Shown piece by piece: positions 32,811 to 41,702 of a stretch of DNA of 58,735 nt. The position numbers and the translations under genes are program-made. Each line of letters begins with the position of its first letter. The stretch's first letter is position 1. This stretch comes from Opitutaceae bacterium. GTDB taxonomy: Bacteria > Verrucomicrobiota > Verrucomicrobiia > Opitutales > Opitutaceae. The stretch spans positions 1 to 58,735 of the forward strand of contig JAHFTC010000009.1 in the NCBI GenBank assembly GCA_023269585.1. The letters are read 5' to 3'. The notes under the pieces are model-generated. The model was not told the DNA's origin and ran no database searches. It saw nothing but the letters and a program-made list of their open reading frames with translations.

Positions 32811-35365
32811 TTCTTGGTTTCGTTGAGGAGGTGGTCGGCCGCGAGGGCGAGGAACAGGTAGTCGGTGGTGCCGCCGCCGAGCACGTACTCGGTCTGCTGC
32901 CACAGGAACGGCCACTCGAGCAGCTCGGGGAAGTCCGGCCGGATGAGCGCCGTGCCCGACACGCTGCCGCCGGGCAGGTATGACCAGTCGGCCCGGTTGG
33001 AGCCGTAGGCGACCGTGGCGGAACGCGAGCCCACGCCGGAGGCGAAGGACGCGGTGTTCGCGCCGGGGTGACAGCCGAGAATGAAATTGAGCGCGTGCAG
33101 CATCGCCTCGCGCGGGAAGAGCTCCGGGAAGCAACGGTGCAGGAAAAACTGCTCCATGCCGAAAGCCTGGATCGCCCAGCCGGCGCCCCACACATCCGGC
33201 TCGTAGGGCACGCCGTACGGGGTCTTCTTCTCCAGCGCCTCGACCTCGGCGCGGTAGGCCTGCACGGCGTCGGTCACCTCGCGGGTGAACGACGCGTCGC
33301 CGACCGCGGTGAGCGCACGGCCCACGATCCAGCCGACGCGCGGCGTGCGCGGGCGGGTGTCCTTGCCGCGGATATTGTCGCAGATCTTCCCGCGCTGGGA
33401 GAGCAGGTAGTCGGCGTAAGCGCGCTTCCCGGTCGTGAGCAGCAGCTCGACGGCGAGGGTGATGCGCGGGCTGGGCACACTTTTCATCCACGGCTCGGTC
33501 GGTTCCTTCGTGTCGGCGGCGATCGTCCAAATCGTCTCCGCAACTTCAATGCACTCGGCGGCGAGGGCGTCGTTGTGGCCCTTCAGCGCCCGGGCGGCGG
33601 CGGCGAGCCCGGCGGCGGTGTTGAGCTCGCGGAACGGGTTTTCCTCGGTGAAGACCCAGCGGTCGTCAGGCGAGCCGGCTACCCCGCCGTCGATCGGCGG
33701 CGGGTTGGCGGGGGCGGTCTTCGGGTCGAAGACCACGTTGTCGGTCTGCATGCTGAACTCCCCGAGGTGCGTGTACTGCCGCTTGGTCGGCACGATGATG
33801 CCGCGGTAGAAGCGCCCCAGCGAGCGGTAGCCGCCGAGCACGGTGAGCAGGCCGTGCTCCATCTGCTGGATCATGTCCGGCTGCCCGTCGGGGCGCTGGA
33901 TCTCGACCACGCGGTGGGCCTGGTCGATCGTGGTGCCGTCGTAGTCGACGCCGAAGTTTTCATACGCGAGCGCGAGGCCGTAGACGGTCTCAATCTGGGA
34001 TTCGATGCGCAGGTCGTCGTCGCCGGCATCGTGCCAGCCGCCACGATCGAGGCCGGGCACGTGCTCGCCGGGCTGGTACTGGCAGAGTGTGGACGGGCCC
34101 TGGGCGTAGCCATCGAAATGGGTGAAGCCGACCGGCGCCATGCGGGCGTCGTCGAGGTGGCAGCTGCCGTGCCACACGCGGTAGCGGTCGTTGATGCGCA
34201 GGTGGCACATCTGGATCGGCAGGAAATACTCGAGCGTGGGCTGCCACACGTGCCGGCTGAAGACGTCGGCGCCGATCTTGAAGGGATTCGAGCGGAGGTC
34301 GCCGTAGCTCACGATGTACATGCCCGGCGCGGTCACGGCGGTGAAATCGAGTCGTAGGTAGTGGAAGCGCAGGAACCGGCCCCACTCGTCGCCCGGGGCC
34401 TCGAACGCCTTCTCCAGTTTGCCGTCGGCGCCGATGCGGGAGACGACGAGCGGGAAGCGCCGCGTATCGGTGCGATCGAGTTCGACCATCGCCCATTTCT
34501 GCTGCGCGGGATGGTAGCCGACCTGCGACACCTGCACCACCGGAGCGGACTGGAAACCGGGAAGCGCGTGCGCGGAGACGAGCCAGTTGATCGCTCCCTT
34601 CGTGGCGCCGGCGGCGATGGTGGAGCGGACGATGAACCAGCCGTTGCTGTGCTGGGCGCGGCCGTCGACGAGCTCGAGTGTGCCGCCGTCGTCGTTACGG
34701 ATCGTCATCCGCAGCGTGTCGTTCTCCGGGGCGATGGCGAGGCTGCGGCCGGTGGCGAGCGCGTCCTGCTGGTACTCGCCGGCGGCGTCGAGCGTGCCCG
34801 GGCCGTTGGCCTGGAGCGGGAAGATGCCGGTCTGGTTCTCGGTCGCGAAGGACTTGCCGAAAAGCAGCCCGGGGAAGAGCTCAATGAGGAACCCGACCTT
34901 GCCAATCCACTCGGTGGGCAACGGAGCGTCGAGATCGACGAGGATGCGGAAGTCCGCGCCCTCGGGGATGATGCGCACCGTATAGCCGAACTTGAGGTCC
35001 GGATACTCGATCGGGTTGAAGCCCTTGCGGTTCTTCGACTCGTCGGGGAACGAACAATGCACGTTCACCTCGCCCGTGGCGCGGTCGATCACGCGCTTGC
35101 CGACGACCGGCGTGGGCTGCCACTGGCCGGGGGTGCGGTCGAGGCGGAGGTCGCCGTTGGTCGCGATGCGCTGGCCGTTGAGAATCACGCCCACGCCGCC
35201 CTGGTGGCCCTCGGGGTAATAGTCGTGGGCCAACATCACGTTGAGGCCCGGCATCTCGAGATACTCGAGGTCGTTGAGGACGAGTTTAGCCGGCTCGGCG
35301 GCGGGCAGTGCGGCGGCCGCGCACACGGCGGCACAGAGGACAGCGGTCAGACGGGGTAGGTGCAT
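32807..35365 (-). CDS. secreted GH9 family endoglucanase-like enzyme
   Basis: The 852-residue protein has a signal peptide (start at M-H-L-P-R-L), an unusually long N-terminal beta region (about 25-285), and the Ig-like domain common before GH9 barrels (about 285-380, V-S-Q-V-G-Y-H-P). The GH9 (alpha/alpha)6 barrel follows. The catalytic base region reads G-G-W-H-D-A-G-D-D-D, the conserved late block is C-H-P-G-A-N, and the proton donor is E826 in W-Q-Q-T-E-Y-V. GH9 enzymes cleave beta-1,4-glucans, and some act on xyloglucan or glucomannan. The extra N-terminal domain is not one I recognise. It is followed by the DUF4380-like gene with a four-base overlap. Confidence 0.88.
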   Translation of the reverse strand: MHLPRLTAVLCAAVCAAAALPAAEPAKLVLNDLEYLEMPGLNVMLAHDYYPEGHQGGVGVILNGQRIATNGDLRLDRTPGQWQPTPVVGKRVIDRATGEVNVHCSFPDESKNRKGFNPIEYPDLKFGYTVRIIPEGADFRILVDLDAPLPTEWIGKVGFLIELFPGLLFGKSFATENQTGIFPLQANGPGTLDAAGEYQQDALATGRSLAIAPENDTLRMTIRNDDGGTLELVDGRAQHSNGWFIVRSTIAAGATKGAINWLVSAHALPGFQSAPVVQVSQVGYHPAQQKWAMVELDRTDTRRFPLVVSRIGADGKLEKAFEAPGDEWGRFLRFHYLRLDFTAVTAPGMYIVSYGDLRSNPFKIGADVFSRHVWQPTLEYFLPIQMCHLRINDRYRVWHGSCHLDDARMAPVGFTHFDGYAQGPSTLCQYQPGEHVPGLDRGGWHDAGDDDLRIESQIETVYGLALAYENFGVDYDGTTIDQAHRVVEIQRPDGQPDMIQQMEHGLLTVLGGYRSLGRFYRGIIVPTKRQYTHLGEFSMQTDNVVFDPKTAPANPPPIDGGVAGSPDDRWVFTEENPFRELNTAAGLAAAARALKGHNDALAAECIEVAETIWTIAADTKEPTEPWMKSVPSPRITLAVELLLTTGKRAYADYLLSQRGKICDNIRGKDTRPRTPRVGWIVGRALTAVGDASFTREVTDAVQAYRAEVEALEKKTPYGVPYEPDVWGAGWAIQAFGMEQFFLHRCFPELFPREAMLHALNFILGCHPGANTASFASGVGSRSATVAYGSNRADWSYLPGGSVSGTALIRPDFPELLEWPFLWQQTEYVLGGGTTDYLFLALAADHLLNETKK

Positions 35366-35428
35366 AGGGGACAACGGGGGATGTAACGGAAAGGGGTGTC
35401 GGTTCACTCAGGCGCTCGCGGTTTGAAG

Positions 35429-35500
35429 GTAGGAGCCTGCTTGCAGGCGATTCCGGCCTTGGGGAGACAGCGCGCCGATCGCCTGCAAGCAGGCTCCTCC
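35429..35500. repeat. inverted pair of REP-like elements (REPIN-like)
   Basis: AGGAGCCTGCTTGCAGGCGA (35431-35450, with a GT head) and its perfect complement (35479-35498) face each other across 28 bp. This is the doublet layout of REPINs. A third, single copy with one change is at 12897-12919. It lies between the ThuA gene stop and the GH9 start. No RAYT transposase gene is in the window. Confidence 0.8.
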
Positions 35501-35560
35501 ACCCGGAAGGCCGAGCGCAGAGGCGGGGCAACGATGGCGCAGCGGGTTCATCGATTCGGC

Positions 35561-36274
35561 TCAGACGCGGAGCAGCCAGTGGAGGGTGTTGAGCCAGAGC
35601 TGGCGGATGGCGGGCGGCTCGAGCGACTCGAGCGAATGGCCGTTGGCGAGGTAGGCGGTGCGGCCCGCGCCGGCGATGCGCCCGGCGTCGCCCTCCGCGG
35701 TGAGCACCATCGGGAAGTCGACCCACTCGGCGAAGTGCGCCTTCGCGTGCACCTGCACCGGCAGGAGCGGCGGCAGCACGACGTTGAAATACAACTCGTC
35801 GGTCACCTCGAAGTCGCGCACGCCGGCGACGACCGGATGCGCGTCCGTCGCCACGCCGACCTTGAACTTCTCATACTTCGAATGGCCCGTGTAGCCCCAG
35901 TGCCAGCGGAAGCCGAGCAACTGCCCGTACTCCGGCCAGTCCTCGTAGCAGAGCACGCCGCCGTGGAAGGCCAGCGTCGGGCGACCCGAGGCGACGTAGC
36001 CGCGGAACTTCGCGCGCTGCGCCTCGCTCGGCCGCACGTACGGGTGCGGCGCGAGACCGGCGAGCTGCCAGGCGACCTCCGGCAACGGTTGGTCGAGTTC
36101 CGGCCAGAGCATGCCGCCGGCGATGTAGAGATCCGCGTCGTCGAGCCGGTCGAGCGCGTCGTTGGCGAAGGCCGTCTCCAGTTTCCAGCCACCGGGCAAC
36201 CAGGAGCGGATGAGGGCCGCCTGGGCGTCGACGGGATGCCACGGTCCGCCGGTTTGGAAGAGGAGGGTTTTCAT
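35561..36274 (-). CDS. ThuA-domain protein
   Basis: The 237-residue protein is a single ThuA domain, a glutamine-amidotransferase-like fold. Visible landmarks are G-G-P-W-H-P near the N-terminus, A-F-H-G-G-V-L in the position of the family's G-x-H-G, H-P-V-V-A-G in the middle, and D-E-L-Y-F near residue 150. ThuA-like proteins occur in sugar-use loci (trehalose, sucrose and other disaccharides), but their activity is unsettled. It has no signal peptide. It lies 27 bp downstream of the GH3 gene on the same strand, so the two are probably co-transcribed and the protein may handle sugars released by GH3. Confidence 0.85.
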   Translation of the reverse strand: MKTLLFQTGGPWHPVDAQAALIRSWLPGGWKLETAFANDALDRLDDADLYIAGGMLWPELDQPLPEVAWQLAGLAPHPYVRPSEAQRAKFRGYVASGRPTLAFHGGVLCYEDWPEYGQLLGFRWHWGYTGHSKYEKFKVGVATDAHPVVAGVRDFEVTDELYFNVVLPPLLPVQVHAKAHFAEWVDFPMVLTAEGDAGRIAGAGRTAYLANGHSLESLEPPAIRQLWLNTLHWLLRV

Positions 36275-36301
36275 GGGGCGGGAAGCGAACGGGCGCGGCG
36301 C

Positions 36302-38539
36302 TCAACGCGTCTCGACCGCAGCCTCGAGACGGAACGAGCCGCGCAACGGCAGGTCGCGCGACGAGCGGCCGACGACGATGCGGTACTCGCCGGCGTCGGC
36401 GACCCACGCCTTGCGCTCGGGCGAGTAGTACGAGAACGCCCGCGCGTTGAGCGTGAGGCGCACCGTGCGTTTCTCGCCCGGCTGGAGCTGGACCTTGGTG
36501 AAACCCTTGAGCTCGCGCACCGGGCGCACGACCGCGGGGTTCACCGGCTCCACATAGAGTTGCACGACTTCGGCGCCGGCGCGGGCGCCGGTGTTGGTCA
36601 CCTCGCACTCCACGGTCGCGAGCGCACCGGCCTCACCGCCGGCGGCGATCTTCAGGCCGCCGAGGTCGAACGTGGTGTAGCTCAGCCCGAAGCCAAAGGG
36701 GAAGAGCGGCTCGACGGCCTTGGCGTCGTTCCACCGGTAGCCGACAAACAAGCCCTCGTCGTAGTGCACCGTGCCGTTCTCGCCGGGATAGTGGCGCGCC
36801 AGGCCGGAGGCGTGGGCGGGATTGTCGGCGAGTTGGCGCGGGAATGTGCAGGGGAGGCGGCCGGAGGGGTTCACGTCACCAAAGAGAATGGACGCGATGA
36901 CGTGGCCACCTTCCATGCCGCCGTACCACGCCTGCAACACCGCCGGGACCTTCTCGAGCCACGGATCCATCGCCACCGGCGAACCGGCGACAAGCACGAC
37001 AACCGTGCGCGGGTTCGCGGCGGCCACGCGGGCGAGCAGTTCCGGCTGACCGTAGGGCAGCTCGAGCGAGAGGCGGTCGCTGCTCTCGGTGTCGTTGTGC
37101 CGCTCGTGGTTGAGCCCGGCGACGAAGATGACCACATCGGCGAGTTTCGCGGCCGCAACGGCGCGGTCGGCGAGCTCCGCCGGATCGAGCTGGCGATCGG
37201 GCGCCTCGGCCTGTTCGGCCGCGCCGGTGACGTCGAACGCCTCGAGGCGGCGGTACTGCGGCGCGAACACGCCGAGGGAGAAGTCGATGTCGGCGCGGCC
37301 ATCGACGTAGTGAAGAAGTCCGGCCAGCGGCGTGATCTCGTAGAAGGCCTTGATCTCGGAGCTCTGGCCGCCGTGGGCCTGGAGGCGCACAGCGTTGTCG
37401 CCGATCACGGCGATGCGCTTGATCTTCGTGAGGTCGAGCGGGAGGAACGCATTGGCGTTCTTCAGCAGGACCATGCCCTCCTCGGCGACCTTGCGGGCGG
37501 CGGCCTGGTGCGCGCGGGTGTTCTGCGACCCGGCGGGGCGCTGGTCGAGCGCCTGGGTCGAGAGCAGCACGCGCAGGTTGCGGCGCACCTTGTCGTCGAG
37601 CAGCGCGACGGGGTAGGTGCCGTCCTGGAGGCCGGCGCGGAAGGGATCCGCGAGGTAGTAGTTCGAATACGGCCCGCGCGTGCCCATCTCGAGGTCGAGC
37701 CCGTCGCGCACGGCCTCGCCGGTGGAGTGCGTGCCGCCCCAGTCGGACATCACGAGGCCGCGGAAGCCCCACTCGCCCTTGAGGATGGTGTTGAGCAGGT
37801 AGCCGTTGTGGCAGCAGTACTGGCCGCGGAACTTGTTGTACGCGCCCATCACCGACCACACGCCGGCCTCGCGCACCGCGGCCTCGAACGGCGCCAGGTA
37901 GATCTCGCGCAGCGCGCGCTCGTCGACCTCCACGTTCACCTTGCCGCGCTCCACCTCCTGGTTGTTGAGGGCGAGATGTTTCACGCACGCGGCGACCGCG
38001 CCGTCCTGCATGCCGCGGATCGTGCCGACCGCCATGCGCGATGCGAGGAACGGGTCCTCGCCGAGGTACTCGAAGGTGCGACCGTTGAGGGGCGTGCGCT
38101 GGATGTTCACGCCCGGCCCGAGCATGATGTGCTTGTTGCGCTGGCGCGCCTCGTTGGCGATCACACCGCCGTAGGCGACGCCGAGCTCGGGACTCCACGT
38201 CGAGGCCAACGCGATCGAGACCGGCATCCAGGTGACGTAGTCGTCGGTGCGGCCGGCGGGGCGCCAGCTGTCGAGGCTGATCTCCTCGCGCACACCATGC
38301 GGGCCGTCGGACATCCACATTTTGGGGATCCCGAGCCGCGGCACGCCCGCGGTGCTGAATTTTGCATCGGCGTGGATGAGCCCGAGTTTCTCCTCCAGCG
38401 TGAGCCGCGGGAGGATGTCCTCCACGCGCTCGTCGAGCGGGACGGAGGGGTCGAGGTAGCGCGGCTTCGCGGCGTCCTGCGCGCGAAGAGCGGGGCAACA
38501 CAACAGGAACGCGAGGGCAACAGCGGGGAGCGACTTCAT
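36302..38539 (-). CDS. secreted GH3 family beta-glucosidase-like enzyme
   Basis: The 745-residue enzyme has a signal peptide (start at M-K-S-L-P-A-V) and the three usual GH3 parts. The N-terminal TIM barrel has the nucleophile D266 in V-M-S-D-W-G-G and the K-H-L-A-L-N-N-Q-E block. The alpha/beta sandwich (about 370-600) has V-L-V-A-G-S-P-V, and the C-terminal fibronectin type III-like domain has P-F-G-F-G-L-S-Y-T-T and ends in an F-R-L strand. It should release terminal beta-linked glucose (or xylose) from oligosaccharides in the periplasm or outside. ThuA follows in the same operon. Length is normal for the family. Confidence 0.92.
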   Translation of the reverse strand: MKSLPAVALAFLLCCPALRAQDAAKPRYLDPSVPLDERVEDILPRLTLEEKLGLIHADAKFSTAGVPRLGIPKMWMSDGPHGVREEISLDSWRPAGRTDDYVTWMPVSIALASTWSPELGVAYGGVIANEARQRNKHIMLGPGVNIQRTPLNGRTFEYLGEDPFLASRMAVGTIRGMQDGAVAACVKHLALNNQEVERGKVNVEVDERALREIYLAPFEAAVREAGVWSVMGAYNKFRGQYCCHNGYLLNTILKGEWGFRGLVMSDWGGTHSTGEAVRDGLDLEMGTRGPYSNYYLADPFRAGLQDGTYPVALLDDKVRRNLRVLLSTQALDQRPAGSQNTRAHQAAARKVAEEGMVLLKNANAFLPLDLTKIKRIAVIGDNAVRLQAHGGQSSEIKAFYEITPLAGLLHYVDGRADIDFSLGVFAPQYRRLEAFDVTGAAEQAEAPDRQLDPAELADRAVAAAKLADVVIFVAGLNHERHNDTESSDRLSLELPYGQPELLARVAAANPRTVVVLVAGSPVAMDPWLEKVPAVLQAWYGGMEGGHVIASILFGDVNPSGRLPCTFPRQLADNPAHASGLARHYPGENGTVHYDEGLFVGYRWNDAKAVEPLFPFGFGLSYTTFDLGGLKIAAGGEAGALATVECEVTNTGARAGAEVVQLYVEPVNPAVVRPVRELKGFTKVQLQPGEKRTVRLTLNARAFSYYSPERKAWVADAGEYRIVVGRSSRDLPLRGSFRLEAAVETR

Positions 38540-38693
38540 GCAGAGGGGAATTACGGGATGTTCGCCGACGCTCAACTCGGCCTCCGCCTCCGCCAAACGA
38601 AATCGCCCCCGCCGCTGTGGTGTAGCGCAGGGTTAATGCGGCTTGGCGACGCGCCAGTGTCCACCGGAGCGGCGCGGTTCCGCTACAATGGAA

Positions 38694-38728
38694 CCCACCG
38701 GCCACCGTCTACTGCCCACCGCTCACCA
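38694..38728 (+). repeat. degenerate 7-bp tandem repeat, array 1
   Basis: Five seven-base units (CCCACCG, GCCACCG, TCTACTG, CCCACCG, CTCACCA) follow one another and overlap the stop codon of the CE2-type gene on the other strand. The same period and consensus occur at 45241-45282. Confidence 0.6.
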
Positions 38729-39883
38729 ACCGGTGAGCTGGCGCAGCGGCCCGATCAGCTCGGCAGCCATCTGCTCGTGCTGGAACGCGACGGGGTGCGC
38801 GTTGGTCGGCGTACCCGGATACTGGTGCAGCGGGGCGAACGCGACGCGCTGGTCGCCGCCGGCGTGCGCGGCCGCGATCACTGTGCGCAGGCAACGGCGC
38901 TGGAACTCGCGTTTCCGGCCGTCCTCGGTCGCCGGGTCTTCGCTGCGCATCGGGCTCTCCGTGAAGAGCACCGCCGCCCGCGGGTACGCCGCGCGAATGT
39001 CGCCGAGCAGCGCGGCGAAGGCGGCAGTGAACGCCGTCTCTTCGATCCAGCCGGAGCTGAGGTCGTTCTGGCCGAGCGCGATCACCACGGCGTCGGGCTG
39101 ATACTGGGCGTGGTCCCACTTCGCCGCTGGATCGTCGGGCAGCGCGAGCGGGAAGAACTCGCGGGCGTTGTTCGTGTCGGTGCGGCCCTGCCAGTCGCGC
39201 AGCACGCCGCGGCCACCGTAGCTCACCAGGTGCACCTGCGCGCCGAGCGCACGACCCAGCAGCATGCCGTAGGAGCGCGAGGCGTTGGCCATGCGCGAGG
39301 AATTATCCAGCTCGGGCGGCAGGCGGTCGATCGCCTCCCCGCACGTGATCGAGTCGCCGATGAACATCAGCCTACGCTCCGGCAGCGGCGGCGGCGCGAG
39401 CAGCTCGCAGCCGGGCGGCAGTTGGAGACCGTGGAACGTCGCCACGCCCTGCCAGCTCTCGTTGCGCCGCACCAGCTCCACCACCCAGCCGCCCGCCGGC
39501 GCCGGGCCGGAGGGCAGCGGCAGTTCGCTGCGCCCCTCGGGCAAGCGGATGACCGCGGGCTCCCAGCCATTGACCGCGAGGTTGAACGCACAGAACGACG
39601 AGCTCGCGCCGAACATGATCGTTGGCGCCGGCCCGCGGTAGGCGAAGCGGATCGTCACCCCGGGGAAACCCAGCTTCGCCTCGCCCTCGCCCGCGAAGGC
39701 GTAGCGGCCCATGTACTGGAGCCGCGGATCCCGCGGCGACACGACGGTGACGGAGGAGCTCATGGCGGGGGAAGCTGCAGCAGTCGCCGCCGGGAGGTCA
39801 CCCCCGCGACCAGGAGTCAAGAAACTGGCGACGCACAACGCCGCCGGCGCGAGAACGCGGTGGAGAACCCGGAAAGCCTGCAT
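38723..39883 (-). CDS. secreted CE2-type SGNH acetylesterase
   Basis: The 386-residue protein has a signal-peptide-like start (M-Q-A-F-R-V then an alanine/leucine core), an N-terminal jelly-roll domain (about 50-160) and a C-terminal SGNH domain. The SGNH domain has block I F-I-G-D-S-I-T-C-G, an N-x-S-R-S-Y-G segment and block III A-L-G-Q-N-D-L. The catalytic histidine is in the late H-P-V-A-F segment. The jelly-roll-plus-SGNH order is that of carbohydrate esterase family 2, which deacetylates mannan, glucomannan and xylan. A further ATG within the C-terminal part of the leader could serve as the start, in which case it would be cytoplasmic. It is separate from the GH3 operon by a tandem heptamer array. 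Confidence 0.8.
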   Translation of the reverse strand: MQAFRVLHRVLAPAALCVASFLTPGRGGDLPAATAAASPAMSSSVTVVSPRDPRLQYMGRYAFAGEGEAKLGFPGVTIRFAYRGPAPTIMFGASSSFCAFNLAVNGWEPAVIRLPEGRSELPLPSGPAPAGGWVVELVRRNESWQGVATFHGLQLPPGCELLAPPPLPERRLMFIGDSITCGEAIDRLPPELDNSSRMANASRSYGMLLGRALGAQVHLVSYGGRGVLRDWQGRTDTNNAREFFPLALPDDPAAKWDHAQYQPDAVVIALGQNDLSSGWIEETAFTAAFAALLGDIRAAYPRAAVLFTESPMRSEDPATEDGRKREFQRRCLRTVIAAAHAGGDQRVAFAPLHQYPGTPTNAHPVAFQHEQMAAELIGPLRQLTGW

Positions 39884-40066
39884 CCCGCGCAGCCTGCCCG
39901 CCGAGGTCGGCCTGGCCAGCCGTTTCCGCGCAAGCGCGCACGTGCAACCCACATGGGCGAGGAGGCAAGGCATCCGATCGCGATGTCGAACGGCCTCCTT
40001 CACAGCCATCGCGCAACAGCAACCGCCGGAACTCCCGCGAGACGCCTCGAGCACGGATCAAGCACT

Positions 40067-40507
40067 CTAGAAAACATCTTTCTCCCCGCGAAGCACCTCG
40101 GGAACGCCGTTCACGACCCGGACAGTGAACCGGTAAAAAAGGAAAGGAAGAATGGCCCCCTCGTTCGCATACACATAGCACTCCTCCGGATTCGCCGGGT
40201 TCTTCTCGATGGAAGTGCTCAATCCGAAGACTCGCCAAACCCCAGTCCGCTTCGCTGCACGAACATTGTACTCCGCGGCGAAGCGTCTGGGGGCGCGTTG
40301 GTTGACGCGCCGCAATAGGGCCGCGGGCGCGGGCTTCCCGTCCACGGAGAGGTGCGCGCAGAACTCGGTTTTCTCAAACGCCTCCGCATAGTGGAAGCGC
40401 AAGACCGCCTCGAAGATCGCAAGCTCTTCGCGCTCCACTGGCGGAGCACTGACGCAGCCGCTGAAGAGGGCAAACGCGAGGACGAGGGGAATGATCCGAA
40501 GGCTCAT
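40067..40507 (-). CDS. hypothetical lipoprotein
   Basis: The 146-residue product starts with a short lipoprotein signal: basic residue, hydrophobic core, then L-F-S-G-C, a good lipobox with the cysteine at about residue 17. The rest is a small alpha/beta protein with a helical E-E-L-A-I-F-E-A-V-L-R-F-H-Y stretch and a C-terminal pair of strands. No family is recognised. It stands alone between the CE2-type gene and a GNAT gene, with a symmetrical hairpin upstream. Confidence 0.65.
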   Translation of the reverse strand: MSLRIIPLVLAFALFSGCVSAPPVEREELAIFEAVLRFHYAEAFEKTEFCAHLSVDGKPAPAALLRRVNQRAPRRFAAEYNVRAAKRTGVWRVFGLSTSIEKNPANPEECYVYANEGAILPFLFYRFTVRVVNGVPEVLRGEKDVF

Positions 40508-40585
40508 GGCGTCACCAAACGAATAAAACACGGTCGCCCCTCGGCAAACCTAGAAGTCGGACCCGTCGTGCCTGTTGCTCCATTT

Positions 40586-40607
40586 GCCGGATTCCGACGA
40601 ATCCGGC
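40586..40607. terminator. 9-bp perfect hairpin GCCGGATTC-CGAC-GAATCCGGC
   Basis: The arms pair exactly around a four-base loop, and CCAT/ATGG just outside also pairs. It lies downstream of the GNAT gene and upstream of the lipoprotein gene, both on the minus strand. No T run follows, so it may act as a pause hairpin or a binding site. Confidence 0.45.
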
Positions 40608-40743
40608 ATGGACGGCCGCCCACATCTCCCCGGCGCCACGCTCGCCGCCGCGTCCGATTCGGTCGGGCACGACCGCCTTTGCCATCGGACTCAGATGATT
40701 GGGCCCTTGACGCTCGTCGCTCGACCCTCAGCCGAACCGCGCC

Positions 40744-41226
40744 TCAGCCCCGGAGCTTCTCCAGGTACACCAACGTCACCTTCGCCGAGAGGAGTTCGGT
40801 GCGGAATTGGCGGTAACCGAGCTTTGCGTACAGGTGCAGATTGCGCGCGCTCCGGCTGCCGGTGAAGAGCTCGTAGCGGCCCGCCTCCGGCGTCGCCTCC
40901 TCCAGCGCCCGCATCAGCCGCGCGCCGAGCCCGCGGCCCTGCGCCTCCGGCTGCACGATCAGCCGGCCGACATGGCAGGTGTCGCCCTCGAACCGGCCGC
41001 GCACCGCCCCGACGATCCGACCGCCGAGCGTCGCCTTCAGCACGAGCAACTCCGCCAACGCGCGCTCGGTCGCGGCGAGCGGCTCGACCAGCGGCGGGAT
41101 CGTCCAATCGCCGTACAGTTCCGCCTCGCTGCGGTACGCGAGTCGCTGAATCTCGTGGATCGCCACGACGTCGGCCGGGGCCGCGCGCGTGATTTCGGGG
41201 ATCGGGGGCTGGGTTTCGGTTCTCAC
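40744..41226 (-). CDS. GNAT-family N-acetyltransferase
   Basis: The 160-residue protein starts at a GTG, since no ATG lies in the N-terminal region and homology needs the P-E-I-T-R-A-A-P-A-D start. The acetyl-CoA site is V-Q-P-E-A-Q-G-R-G-L-G-A-R-L-M, and motif B is S-A-R-N-L-H-L-Y-A-K-L-G-Y. The C-terminal L-V-Y-L-E-K strand matches small-molecule acetyltransferases. The acceptor is unknown. It lies 16 bp downstream of a cupin gene on the same strand, so they probably form a two-gene operon. Confidence 0.85.
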   Translation of the reverse strand: MRTETQPPIPEITRAAPADVVAIHEIQRLAYRSEAELYGDWTIPPLVEPLAATERALAELLVLKATLGGRIVGAVRGRFEGDTCHVGRLIVQPEAQGRGLGARLMRALEEATPEAGRYELFTGSRSARNLHLYAKLGYRQFRTELLSAKVTLVYLEKLRG

Positions 41227-41242
41227 GTCCCAGGTCAACGAC

Positions 41243-41593
41243 TCAACCGGCCCGTGCCGGCAGGTAGTCCTCGCGCACCGGCGCGAACACCTCCAGCGCG
41301 ATCGCATCCTCAAGGATTGTCGCCTGGTGCTCCACCCCGCCGGGAATGCTCCAACTGTCGCCTGGCGTGAGTTCGCGCTCCTCGGCACCGATGCGCAGAC
41401 GCAGACGGCCGCTGACGAGATAGCCGGTCTGCTCGTGCGGGTGCGCATGCGCCGGCAGCACGCTACCGCCCTTCAGCCGAAACTCCGTCATGAGCATCCG
41501 CTCGCCGAAGCAGAGCGTGCGGCGTTCGATGCCCGGCAGCGCCGGAGCGAACGGAACCGAATTGTGGCGGTTGAACTGGGGCGTCGCATTCAT
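41243..41593 (-). CDS. cupin domain protein
   Basis: The 116-residue protein is a single cupin barrel. Motif 1 is H-A-H-P-H-E-Q-T-G-Y-L-V-S-G and motif 2 is P-G-G-V-E-H-Q-A, with the histidine/glutamate metal ligands in place. Such small cupins act as enzymes or ligand sensors. It starts 52 bp downstream of a near-perfect 34-bp palindrome and lies downstream of an AraC-type regulator gene, and the GNAT gene follows closely. Confidence 0.85.
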   Translation of the reverse strand: MNATPQFNRHNSVPFAPALPGIERRTLCFGERMLMTEFRLKGGSVLPAHAHPHEQTGYLVSGRLRLRIGAEERELTPGDSWSIPGGVEHQATILEDAIALEVFAPVREDYLPARAG

Positions 41594-41644
41594 CGCGACG
41601 CAGTAGAACGGGCACTCCGCCCCGCGGCGATTTCCTTCACGCCA

Positions 41645-41678
41645 ACCGTTTACCTTCACGACCGTGAAGGTAAACGGT
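41645..41678. promoter_or_regulatory. 16-bp-arm palindrome between the araC-type and cupin genes
   Basis: ACCGTTTACCTTCACG pairs exactly with CGTGAAGGTAAACGGT around a two-base centre. It is AT-richer than its flanks and sits between the end of the regulator gene and the start of the cupin gene, both on the minus strand. It may be an operator for the cupin operon or a terminator of the regulator gene; the missing T run favours the operator. Confidence 0.6.
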
Positions 41679-41702
41679 CGGAACGGGCCACGGGGCGCGC
41701 CT

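Noticed and set aside
35396-40318. A 1640-codon open frame on the plus strand
   Set aside because: It runs opposite to GH3, ThuA and CE2-type genes with complete catalytic motifs and has the low-complexity composition typical of antisense frames in high-GC DNA.
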